A program made the translations under genes and the position numbers. Shown here in pieces: positions 52,206 through 59,521 of a DNA stretch of 64,000 nucleotides. Origin of the DNA: Paractinoplanes ferrugineus (GTDB lineage: Bacteria > Actinomycetota > Actinomycetes > Mycobacteriales > Micromonosporaceae). Below the pieces are notes generated by a model. The model had not been told where the DNA came from and made no database searches. It saw only the letters and a list, made by a program, of their open reading frames with translations. The stretch's first letter is position 1, and each line of letters begins with the position of its first letter. The DNA lies in the NCBI RefSeq assembly GCF_016862195.1, contig NZ_BOMM01000071.1, positions 17,593 through 81,592 on the forward strand, in the 5' to 3' direction.

Positions 52206-53378
52206 TCACCGGCCCGCCGCCGCCGTGACGCGGCGGTCGCCGGCCAGGACCGAGCGACAGAGCTCGAGCTCCGCCTCACTCCAGGCGAGAAAATAGACTT
52301 CCTCGATGCGGGACTGTGGATAGTCCCGCAAATAACTGTGGGCGGCGGCGATCAGCGACCGCACCGTTTCGCGGGGCGAGGCGAGCCGAGTGCCGATCCC
52401 GAGCAGCGGAAAGAGAATGCTCCGCCATTCCTCGTCGCCGGCCGCGGAGTCAGCCATCCTGAGGGCGTTCACCACACATCGCTCAACCGATTCGACAACC
52501 CGGTATCCCTGGCCGATCCCACCTTCCACGGCGGCCACGTGAAAAACCTTCTTGACACCGTTCTTCGACTCGAGCATTCCGGGCGACGTGGCTATCACGT
52601 GCGTCGGCGGAACGCTGTACTCCCCGTTCATCAGATCCTGCAGCTCGTTGTTTATCAGGTCCTGCTTCACCTGCCCGGTGATTGTCCGCTCGGCCCCTTC
52701 GTACCTGATCACACTGGACACCGAGAAATCGTAGTAGCGGGCCATCTGCATATTGGTGTTCTCGGAGTTCACCCAGATGTCGATGCCCTGGATGTTGCGC
52801 AGGTCCCCGGTGATGACGCAGAGCCGCTTCGTGTCCAGTCCGTCGATGCTGTACCAGAACTTCCGGCGCTCCGAGATGCGCTTCGGGATGTCAGCGATGC
52901 TGAGGTCGAGGACTTCACTGACATAGTTGTCGACGTGCCCCCGCTCGTAACCGGCTTTGATCGAGTTGACGATCTTCTGGCGCGCGGCGGCGAGGCTGCT
53001 CGGATCGGTCTCGTCGTACTCGATCACGTCCAAGTTCGACACATTGAACGGAACGCCGGTGCCTTTGCGCCTGATCAGGATCGTGACCGAGCGGTGCAGT
53101 GCGTGGCGGATCCCCAGTTCGTAGAAGACGTTCGGATTGAGCAGGCTGATGTCGACCAGAGCGACCTCCGCCGCCCAGATCAACTGGAACATCCTCCGGT
53201 GGATGTTGCCGGCCTCGTCGATGCGATCGCAGCGCTCGCTGGTCAGCCCGGCGGCGGTGATCGTCGGAACGATGAAATCGTCGTAGATGTGGTCGAAGTC
53301 GACGCGGTGGCCACCGACGTCGGTCTTCTGTCCGAAAGGCATTATGACGAAACAGGCCCGACTGTCGGCCGACGGCAT
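52206..53378 (-). CDS. TIR/NDT-like domain fused to a macro domain
   Basis: A 390-residue two-domain protein. Residues about 8-135 form a nucleoside-deoxyribosyltransferase/TIR-like Rossmann fold: opening CFVIMPFGQK, then FDHIYDDFIVPTITAAGL, VALVDISLLNPNVFYELGIRHAL, with candidate catalytic Glu87 of YELG. Such domains cleave N-glycosidic bonds of NAD or nucleotides. Residues about 184-380 are a macro domain (RLCVITGDLRNIQGIDIWVNSENTNM, HVIATSPG, and SILFPLLGIGTRLASPRET), which binds ADP-ribose derivatives. No TM segment. ATG 53378 overlaps the TPR stop as TGATG. By analogy with type II Thoeris ThsA, the macro domain may sense an ADP-ribose signal and switch on the catalytic domain. Confidence 0.8.
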   Translation of the reverse strand: MPSADSRACFVIMPFGQKTDVGGHRVDFDHIYDDFIVPTITAAGLTSERCDRIDEAGNIHRRMFQLIWAAEVALVDISLLNPNVFYELGIRHALHRSVTILIRRKGTGVPFNVSNLDVIEYDETDPSSLAAARQKIVNSIKAGYERGHVDNYVSEVLDLSIADIPKRISERRKFWYSIDGLDTKRLCVITGDLRNIQGIDIWVNSENTNMQMARYYDFSVSSVIRYEGAERTITGQVKQDLINNELQDLMNGEYSVPPTHVIATSPGMLESKNGVKKVFHVAAVEGGIGQGYRVVESVERCVVNALRMADSAAGDEEWRSILFPLLGIGTRLASPRETVRSLIAAAHSYLRDYPQSRIEEVYFLAWSEAELELCRSVLAGDRRVTAAAGR

Positions 53379-54061
53379 CAGGTCGTCGTCTCGGCAGGCC
53401 GAGCTGCCGCGAACAGGGCGAGAACCGCGCGCGCCGGAGCCGCGAACTCGGCGGTTCCGCTCAGTCGCTCGTAGGGCAAGCTCGCGGACGTGACCTGCCA
53501 GCTGCCGGCGTGCCCGAAAGCCGCCTGCAGAACCGACCGGCATTCTTCATGTCGCCCCTGGAAGAACAGCGCCTGACCGAGATCGAAATGGCACCACGGC
53601 AGGTTGACGCCCTGTTCGATCTGGTCGATGCAGCGCGTTTCGCTTTCCTTCAGCGCGACACCGTGATCTCGCAACAGTGAGTCACCCCCGCTGCGGACGG
53701 CCTCGACGGTGAGATAGTTCATCAGCGGGTAGGTGTCGGCCGGGTCGATGGCGAGACCTGCCCGGAAACACCTGAGCGCATCTTCGTGCCGGCCCAAATC
53801 GTAAAAATACAAACCACCGAGCACCGACCAGGCGTCGCCGTCCGCCTCATCGAGCTCCAGCGAATGCTTCAGGTGCCGTTCGGCCACCAGCGGATCACCA
53901 AGCTTTTCCGCCGCCACTCCCAGGCTCTTCCACGCTTCGGCCGAGCCCGGGAAGATCGAAGTGATTTCAACCAGCAGAGTCCGCGCTCGGGTGAAGTCAC
54001 CGGCAGCGATCAGAGCAGCGGACTCGCCGAGGCGATCATCGAGCTGTTCCTGATTCATCAT
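53378..54061 (-). CDS. TPR-repeat protein of the TIR/macro operon
   Basis: A 227-residue soluble protein with about three to four tetratricopeptide repeats (residues 5-105), seen as GDFTRARTLLVEI, GSAEAWKSLGVAAEKLGDPLVAERHLKHSL and GDAWSVLGGLYFYDLGRHEDALRCF. The C-terminal half contains another helical repeat (CHFDLGQALFFQGRHEECRSVL). TPRs mediate protein contacts, so it may be a scaffold or sensor for the TIR-like proteins. ATG 54061 and 54058 are equal candidates, and no strong ribosome site is seen. It starts 52 bp after the TIR-methyltransferase stop. Confidence 0.8.
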   Translation of the reverse strand: MMNQEQLDDRLGESAALIAAGDFTRARTLLVEITSIFPGSAEAWKSLGVAAEKLGDPLVAERHLKHSLELDEADGDAWSVLGGLYFYDLGRHEDALRCFRAGLAIDPADTYPLMNYLTVEAVRSGGDSLLRDHGVALKESETRCIDQIEQGVNLPWCHFDLGQALFFQGRHEECRSVLQAAFGHAGSWQVTSASLPYERLSGTAEFAAPARAVLALFAAARPAETTT

Positions 54062-54113
54062 GTGCTCACATGGTGGAGGAGTGGGGCCTCGATGGGCGAA
54101 TTCCGTCAATCTA

Positions 54114-55169
54114 CTACAGGCCAGGTGGTCGCGGAAGCGCACGAACGGCGACCAAAGTGGCCCAGGTCAGCAGCATGTCCAAGCCATGCGTATTGCGGTT
54201 CGTCACGCCCACATCGACGGCCACCACGTCGAGCCCGGCCCGGGCGGCGAGCCGGGTGAGCTCGGCATGGCTGCGGTAGTACTCGAAGAACCGGACGTCG
54301 CCGTCGTACTTCACGATCTCGCTCCGCCGGTCGATCTGCATGTTGATGCCGACGACCCCGCCGGGCCGGATCAGCCGCCGGAAGCCGCGGAAGACAGCCA
54401 CGATCTCCTCGCGCGGAACATGCATGGCCGCACCGGCGCACCAGATCCCGTCGAAGGTGGCGGCGGGAAACCGCAGGTTCTGGATGTCCATCCGGAGAAA
54501 GGCGGCGGTGGGCACTCGGGCGCGCGCGATGCGCAGCATGCCCTGGGAAATGTCCACTCCGACGACGTCGTGGCCCCGTTCGGCGAACCACTTCGCATGA
54601 TGTCCGGGTCCGCACCCGGCATCCAGGACACGCGCGGACCGCGGCAGATGACCGGCGAACATCTCCAGGGGACGCACGGGTGGATGGTCGAACCAGCGAG
54701 CGGCGAATTTCTCGGCGATCCGGTCGTAGGAGGCCGCGGTCCGGTCCTTCAACGCGGCATGGTGCAGCGGCGGGCCGGATCGAGCAGGCATCGCCGCCGC
54801 CAGCTCCGACCAGCGTCGGGCAACGTCGAAGCCGTCGCGGAAATCAACCACGATCCCGTCCGGGACGGACCGACCGACCACTCGGGGTGAGACCGGCGAC
54901 CCCGGCGCCAGCACCACGATCGGCCGAGGTGCGAGCACTTCCGATGCCGGCACCGAGGCGCCGACCAGGTGAACGGCCGCGCGCGAGGAAGGCAGGGCCG
55001 ACTCGACTTCCGTGCCGGGAAGGGTCGCGTCGGCGGTGCTGAGCCCCGGCAGCCAGAGGCGCATCCCCGCGTGGCGCAGCCGGTCCGCGAACGCGGCGGC
55101 AACCACGCCGTCGGTCGACGCGTGGTCGACGAGCAGGTCATACACCTGCGGTGAGCTCGACATGCTCAC
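54114..55169 (-). CDS. TIR domain fused to a SAM-dependent methyltransferase
   Basis: A 351-residue fusion. Residues about 8-125 fit a TIR domain: opening VYDLLVDHASTDGVVAAAFADRLR, HAGMRLWLPGL, then TEVESALPSSRAAVHLVGAS, with Glu54 or Glu56 near the usual catalytic position. Residues 145-350 form a class I methyltransferase: motif I VLDAGCGPG (181-189), VGVDIS, WCAGAAMHVPREE and GGVVGINMQ. I know no established system with this fusion. GTG 55169 overlaps the upstream TGA by 4 bp (GTGA), implying translational coupling. It may make or modify a nucleotide signal. Confidence 0.8.
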   Translation of the reverse strand: MSMSSSPQVYDLLVDHASTDGVVAAAFADRLRHAGMRLWLPGLSTADATLPGTEVESALPSSRAAVHLVGASVPASEVLAPRPIVVLAPGSPVSPRVVGRSVPDGIVVDFRDGFDVARRWSELAAAMPARSGPPLHHAALKDRTAASYDRIAEKFAARWFDHPPVRPLEMFAGHLPRSARVLDAGCGPGHHAKWFAERGHDVVGVDISQGMLRIARARVPTAAFLRMDIQNLRFPAATFDGIWCAGAAMHVPREEIVAVFRGFRRLIRPGGVVGINMQIDRRSEIVKYDGDVRFFEYYRSHAELTRLAARAGLDVVAVDVGVTNRNTHGLDMLLTWATLVAVRALPRPPGL

Positions 55170-55861
55170 GCACGCTGGATGTCGACGCGGGTCGACCAGT
55201 CCCACAGCGACCGCATGAGGCGGACGTCGTCGGCGTTCTTGACGACCCGGGCGAGAAGATGGAGCGCCGCACCCGCACCGGTGGGTCCCGCGTCACCGAC
55301 CCCGACCGGCCGGCGAGGAAGGTCACCCCGCCCGGTGGCGACGTCGAGCCGGGTTGCGAACTCCCGCCGCGAGACGGTGTCCACCGCCTGACCGGTGGTG
55401 GCCGAGAACTTCGTCGCGAGTGACAGCGCCTGTTCGTAGGAGGGCGAGAAGACCGACCCGGTCGACAGCCGCGAGACGGCCGAGGCGAGCTGCTTCTCGA
55501 ACCACCCGAGATCGTCGACGTCGTACGGCAGGAAGGGCGTGCCGAGGACGGTGGGCGTCACCCGCTCGTTGCGGGAGTCGACGATCAACAGCGTGGGAAG
55601 CCGATGAGCGTGAGCGAGCCCAAGCTCGTACATGACGAAGGCATTGTGGTCCGTGATGTCGACGACAGCGGCGGTGGCCTGCCGAAGAGTGCTGATCAGC
55701 CACAATTGCCACTCGACGTCGGGCAGCAGCTCCTCGAGGCGGAGCATGACGGCACCGCCGGCTCGAACTCCGCGCCGCACGCCGGCCCGAGCCTCCTCGA
55801 AGCCGGCAAGCATCGGCATGAAAACGGCGCAGTGCCTCGCGCCACCCGCAGGCAAAGTCAC
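55166..55861 (-). CDS. TIR/NDT-like nucleotide-hydrolase-type protein
   Basis: A 231-residue protein. Residues 10-135 form a TIR/NDT-like domain: opening CAVFMPMLAGFEEA, later AAVVDITDHNAFVMYELGLAHA with Glu79 of YELG in the catalytic position, and LLIVDSRNERV. The C-terminal 95 residues are helical and unassigned (AVDTVSRREFATRL, HLLARVVKNADDVRLMRSLWDW). It differs from the NDT part of the macro fusion but shares the same core. GTG 55861 overlaps the upstream YCII stop as GTGA, and its own stop overlaps the TIR-methyltransferase start. First gene of the four-gene set. Confidence 0.75.
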   Translation of the reverse strand: MTLPAGGARHCAVFMPMLAGFEEARAGVRRGVRAGGAVMLRLEELLPDVEWQLWLISTLRQATAAVVDITDHNAFVMYELGLAHAHRLPTLLIVDSRNERVTPTVLGTPFLPYDVDDLGWFEKQLASAVSRLSTGSVFSPSYEQALSLATKFSATTGQAVDTVSRREFATRLDVATGRGDLPRRPVGVGDAGPTGAGAALHLLARVVKNADDVRLMRSLWDWSTRVDIQRA

Positions 55862-56457
55862 AGACTTGAATCTACCGCCGCCGCTACCGGACGGCGGCCG
55901 CCGAAGGTCCAGGGAAGCACCTCGATCTTCTCGTAGGCGCCGGTCGCGGCGAACCGGGCGCGAACAGCCTCCGGGTCGGGGAACTCGCCGATCGCGGCGA
56001 TGCCTTCCCAGTCCTCGCCGTTCTCGGAGAGCAGCCGCCCGAAGGCGATGAGCTGGTCGCGCTCCAGGATCGGCTCCGTCCGCTCGGCTCCGGGCCAGTC
56101 CGTCAGCGGCTTCGCGTGGGCCAGGATCAGGTGGCGGCGACCGTCGTCGTCCCGGCCGCCCGGGAAGTCCCACATGGTGCGGCCCAGCAGGTCGACGAAG
56201 CGCCGGACCAGGACGTGGCGGTAGATCCCGGCAAGATAGTTGGGCTCCTCGAAGGCGAAGACGCGCGCGCTCTCGGCGTCGGGCAGGTCCACGATGTGCA
56301 CGCTGCCGGTGGCCCGGTCGAGGTCGTCGGTCAGTGTCGGGCCGCGCGCGATCATCCCGTCCGCGAAACGGTCCATGAACGACCAGTGTTCCTCGACGAG
56401 TTGCCAACGCAGTTCCCCGGCACCGTCCCGGTCCCGGCCGTAGAAGAAGTAGTCCAC
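55858..56457 (-). CDS. YCII-related protein
   Basis: A 199-residue protein made of two YCII-like ferredoxin-fold halves: YFFYGRDRDGAGELRWQLVEEHWSFMDRF with the following GPTLTDDLDRATGSVHIV, and a second HLILAHAKPLTDWPGAERTE...FPDPEAVRARF part. YCII proteins bind small molecules or chlorinated compounds; activity here is unknown. It starts (GTG 56457, no ribosome site) divergent from an ECF sigma gene, a frequent YCII association. Its TGA overlaps the start of the TIR/NDT-like gene, so it may head that operon. Confidence 0.8.
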   Translation of the reverse strand: MDYFFYGRDRDGAGELRWQLVEEHWSFMDRFADGMIARGPTLTDDLDRATGSVHIVDLPDAESARVFAFEEPNYLAGIYRHVLVRRFVDLLGRTMWDFPGGRDDDGRRHLILAHAKPLTDWPGAERTEPILERDQLIAFGRLLSENGEDWEGIAAIGEFPDPEAVRARFAATGAYEKIEVLPWTFGGRRPVAAAVDSSL

Positions 56458-56543
56458 CCGAGGAGGCTAATCGCATCCACCGGGTGGCGGGCCGGTGATT
56501 TCCGGGGCGCGGCCGGATCGGTACGGGTGAAGGAGGTCTGCGC

Positions 56544-57494
56544 ATGGACATGGATTTCACCGAGGCCGCCGGGCCGCTGCGACCGGAGATCCTGGTGCAC
56601 TGCTACCGGATGCTCGGCTCGGCGGCGGACGCGGAGGACGCCGTGCAGGAGACGTTCCTGCGGGCGTGGCGCGGGTTCGACCAGTTCGAGGGCCGCTCGT
56701 CGGTGCGGACCTGGCTGTACCGCATCGCCACCAACGTCTGCCTGCGTTTCGTCGAGCAGCGGGCACGCCGGGTGCTGCCCGCCGGTCTGGGCGAACCGGA
56801 GCTGGAGTGGCACCGGCCGGCGCGGTCCGCAAGCGCGGGGACGCGCTGGGTGGGTCCGCTGCCGGTGGACCCGGCGGCGGTGTCCGGCGAGCGGGAGAGC
56901 GTCCGGCTGGCCTTCGTCGCGGCGTTGCAGCACCTGCCCGCGCGGCAGCGGGCAGCGCTGATCCTGCGGGACGTCGCCGAACTGCCGGCCGACGAGGTGG
57001 CGGCGGCGCTGGGCACGACGACGGTCGCGGTCAACAGCGCTCTGCTGCGGGCCCGGGAACGCATGGCGCGGGAGGCGCCCGACCCGGCCGCCCTGAGCGA
57101 CCCCGAGAACCCCGAGATCAAAACCCGATTGCTTCGCTACGTGACAGCGTTCGAGCAGGCTGATGTACGCGCCCTGGCCGCTGTCCTGCGGGCCGACGTG
57201 ACCTTGGAGATGCCGCCGCACGCCACCTGGTTCGCCGGGCGGGACGCGGTGCTCGGCTTCCTGGACACCCGCGTGCTGCGGCGCAGTGGCTGGTTCACGG
57301 TGCACCCGGTGACCCCGCCGGCGAACGGACAGCCGACCCTCGCGCTCTACGCCGGGACGCACGCCCACGCGATCCAGGTGCTCGACGTGGACCCGGACGG
57401 AATCCGGCACATCCACATCTTCCTGCAGCCGGAACTCTTCCCGATTTTCGGGCAGCCGGTGAGTCTCGCCGCCGAGCCGGATCTCCACCACTGA
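56544..57494 (+). CDS. ECF sigma factor with C-terminal SnoaL-like domain
   Basis: A 316-residue sigma factor. Region 2 is HCYRMLGSAADAEDAVQETFLRAWRGFDQF; region 4 is HLPARQRAALILRDVAELPADEVAAALGTTTVAVNSALLRARERM. Residues about 195-310 are a SnoaL-like ligand-binding domain (RYVTAFEQADVRALAAVLRADVTLEMPPH), which replaces an anti-sigma factor in ECF groups of this kind. AAGGAGG lies 7 bp before ATG 56544. It is followed 22 bp later by an SDR gene, probably its target. Confidence 0.92.
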   Translation: MDMDFTEAAGPLRPEILVHCYRMLGSAADAEDAVQETFLRAWRGFDQFEGRSSVRTWLYRIATNVCLRFVEQRARRVLPAGLGEPELEWHRPARSASAGTRWVGPLPVDPAAVSGERESVRLAFVAALQHLPARQRAALILRDVAELPADEVAAALGTTTVAVNSALLRARERMAREAPDPAALSDPENPEIKTRLLRYVTAFEQADVRALAAVLRADVTLEMPPHATWFAGRDAVLGFLDTRVLRRSGWFTVHPVTPPANGQPTLALYAGTHAHAIQVLDVDPDGIRHIHIFLQPELFPIFGQPVSLAAEPDLHH

Positions 57495-57516
57495 AACCGA
57501 TGCAGTGGAGGAACCG

Positions 57517-58152
57517 ATGGAACAGAAAAACGTCATGGTGGTCGGCGGCAGCCGCGGCCTGGGCCGGGCCGTGGCCGACGCGGCCCGCACGGCCGGCGCG
57601 CGAGTGACCGCCGTGGCCCGCTCCGGTCCGGTCGCGGGCGACGCCACCGACGAGGCGTTCGCCGACAAGGTCCTGGCCGAACACCGACCCGACCTGCTGG
57701 TGGTCACGGCCGGGGCGGTGCCGGTGATGCGGCCGCTGACCGAGCACACCTGGGAGACGTTCGCCACCAACTGGAACACCGACGTACGGATCGCCTTCGG
57801 CTGGCTGCGCGCCGCGATGCGCCTGCCCCTGGCGCCCGGCTCCCGGGTGATCGTGTTCGGCAGCGCCGCCGAACTGCTGGGTGCTTCACCGCTCAGCGGC
57901 GGCTACGCCGGCGCGAAGGCCACCATTCGCATGATCACGGGTTACGCGGCGGCCGAGGCCAGGAATCTCGGCATCACGATGACCACGGTGCTGCCGACGA
58001 TCACCCCGGGCACGGGGGTCGGGGAGATCGCGATGGCCGCGTACGGCCGGCGAGGCGGCCCGGACCCGGACGCCGTGGGCGCCGCCGTCCTCACGCTACC
58101 CACCGACTCGGCCGCCTACGTGTGGGAGGGCGACGGCTTCCGAGCGTTGTAG
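57517..58152 (+). CDS. SDR-family oxidoreductase
   Basis: A 211-residue short-chain dehydrogenase-like protein. The cofactor loop VVGGSRGLGRAVADA is intact; an FGSAAELLGASPLSGGYAGAKAT segment supplies Ser and YxxxK catalytic residues. It is shorter than the usual 250. ATG 57517 has GGAGG 5 bp upstream. Cotranscribed with the ECF sigma gene. A 12-bp hairpin follows. Confidence 0.87.
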   Translation: MEQKNVMVVGGSRGLGRAVADAARTAGARVTAVARSGPVAGDATDEAFADKVLAEHRPDLLVVTAGAVPVMRPLTEHTWETFATNWNTDVRIAFGWLRAAMRLPLAPGSRVIVFGSAAELLGASPLSGGYAGAKATIRMITGYAAAEARNLGITMTTVLPTITPGTGVGEIAMAAYGRRGGPDPDAVGAAVLTLPTDSAAYVWEGDGFRAL

Positions 58153-58165
58153 CCCGTGGCCGGAG

Positions 58166-58195
58166 GGAGCTGCGCGGCGCCGACCGCGCAGCTCC
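58166..58195. terminator. Hairpin terminator after the SDR gene
   Basis: GGAGCTGCGCGG (58166-58177) and its exact complement (58184-58195) with a 6-base loop, 13 bp after the SDR stop. No T-run. Confidence 0.65.
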
Positions 58196-58261
58196 ACCCG
58201 GGCCATAGCGTCGCGGCGGGCCGGGGACATCGGCCATGGCTGCGAAGAGAAGTGGATCACC

Positions 58262-59110
58262 ATGCCGATTCTGGTCACCGGAGCCACCGGCGCGGTTGGG
58301 CGTCACCTGGTCGACGCTCTGCTCGACGGCGACGCACGAGTGCGCGCGGTCAGTCGCAAGCCGGCGGACGCGAGGCTGCCCGACGGCGTCGAGGTGGTCG
58401 GTGCCGACCTCGCTGATCCTTCGACGATCACCGCGGACCTGTTCGACGGCGTGGAACGGATGTTCGTCTTCCCGGTCGAGCAGGGTGTCGACGAACTCGT
58501 CACGGCCGCGATCGCCGGCGGGGTCCGTACCTTCGTCGTGCTGTCCTCCCTCGCCGCCGCCGGCGAATTCCCCCGCGACCTCGGGTCGGTCAGCAACCGC
58601 CACCATGCAGCTGTCGAGCGGGCCGTGACCACCCGGGCCACCGACTGGACGATCCTGCGCCCCGGCACCTTCGCCAACAACCTGCTCTCGTGGGCCCGGC
58701 CGATCAAAGCCGGCCTGCCCGTCCGGGCCCCGTACCTCAGATCCGCCCAGGCCCCGATCCACGAGGCCGACGTAGCCGACGCTGCTGCCGCCGCGCTGTT
58801 GCAGGACGGGCACCGAGCCCGGATCTACCCGCTGACCGGCCCGCGGGCCCTCACCCGGACCGAGCAGGTCGCCGCCGTCGGCCGCGACATCTCGCTCGTC
58901 GAGATCAGCCCGGACGAGTTCCGCACGGACGTCGGCCGGTTCATCCCCGAGGACATCCTCGCCATGCTGCTCGACTACTGGTCGGACACAGTGGCCGAGC
59001 CCGACCGGGTCAGGTCCGGCGTGCGCGAGCTGACCGGGCGAGCCGGCCGCACCCTGCGCCAGTGGGCCCGCGATCACCACGCCGACTTCATCGACGCCCG
59101 GGTTCACTGA
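58262..59110 (+). CDS. NmrA-like NAD(P)-binding oxidoreductase
   Basis: A 282-residue atypical short-chain dehydrogenase. The opening ILVTGATGAVGRHLVDALL is the dinucleotide loop; the active-site Tyr-x-x-x-Lys of classical SDRs is absent, as in NmrA/azoreductase-like members. FVVLSSLAAAGEFP and TDWTILRPGTFANNLL are family segments. It may be a quinone or flavin-linked reductase or redox sensor. ATG 58262. Confidence 0.87.
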   Translation: MPILVTGATGAVGRHLVDALLDGDARVRAVSRKPADARLPDGVEVVGADLADPSTITADLFDGVERMFVFPVEQGVDELVTAAIAGGVRTFVVLSSLAAAGEFPRDLGSVSNRHHAAVERAVTTRATDWTILRPGTFANNLLSWARPIKAGLPVRAPYLRSAQAPIHEADVADAAAAALLQDGHRARIYPLTGPRALTRTEQVAAVGRDISLVEISPDEFRTDVGRFIPEDILAMLLDYWSDTVAEPDRVRSGVRELTGRAGRTLRQWARDHHADFIDARVH

Positions 59111-59131
59111 TAGGACGATCAACTGTATATT
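59103..59131 (+). promoter_or_regulatory. Promoter of the PadR gene
   Basis: TTCACT (59103-59108), a 17-bp spacer and TATATT (59126-59131). Predicted start at 59138-59139, on ATG 59139; the mRNA is probably leaderless. Confidence 0.55.
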
Positions 59132-59138
59132 CGCGGCC

Positions 59139-59480
59139 ATGGCGAGCATGCGGCGACCGAGCTTTCTGATCCTGTCGGCGCTCGCTCCGGCCCCCCTGCA
59201 CGGGTACGCGGTGATCAAGGAAGTAGCGCGGCTGTCGGCGGACCGGACACGCCTCGCCGCCGGCACGTTGTACGCGGCACTCGACCGGCTCGACGACGAA
59301 GGCCTCGTCGAGGTCGACCGGGAGGAGACCGTCGACGGCCGGCTCCGCCGCTACTACCGGCTGACCGAGCCGGGCATCGCCGCACTGGCCGCCGAGGCCG
59401 AGCAGATGCGCCGCGACGCGCGGATGGTCACCCGACGGTTGAGCGGAGCCCGGCCCGCCCGCGCTCCCCGCACCGCGTGA
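59139..59480 (+). CDS. PadR-family transcriptional regulator
   Basis: A 113-residue winged-helix repressor. PadR motifs are FLILSALAPAPLHGYAVIKEVARL, TRLAAGTLYAALDRLDDEGLVEV and RRYYRLTEPGIAAL. It is short (no long effector helix), so it is the PadR-s2 type. It is coupled by overlap to a GTG in frame with the next membrane-protein gene, whose likely start is 59522. Such pairs are common in actinobacteria; the regulator usually controls that gene. Confidence 0.92.
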   Translation: MASMRRPSFLILSALAPAPLHGYAVIKEVARLSADRTRLAAGTLYAALDRLDDEGLVEVDREETVDGRLRRYYRLTEPGIAALAAEAEQMRRDARMVTRRLSGARPARAPRTA

Positions 59481-59521
59481 ATCGGCCCACGGTGCCGTCG
59501 CCGACCCCGGAAGGGATCAAC

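Noticed and set aside
55862..56560. Minus-strand frame upstream of the TIR/NDT-like gene
   Set aside because: It is the alternative frame of the YCII gene; the GTGA overlap at 55858-55861 gives a better start.
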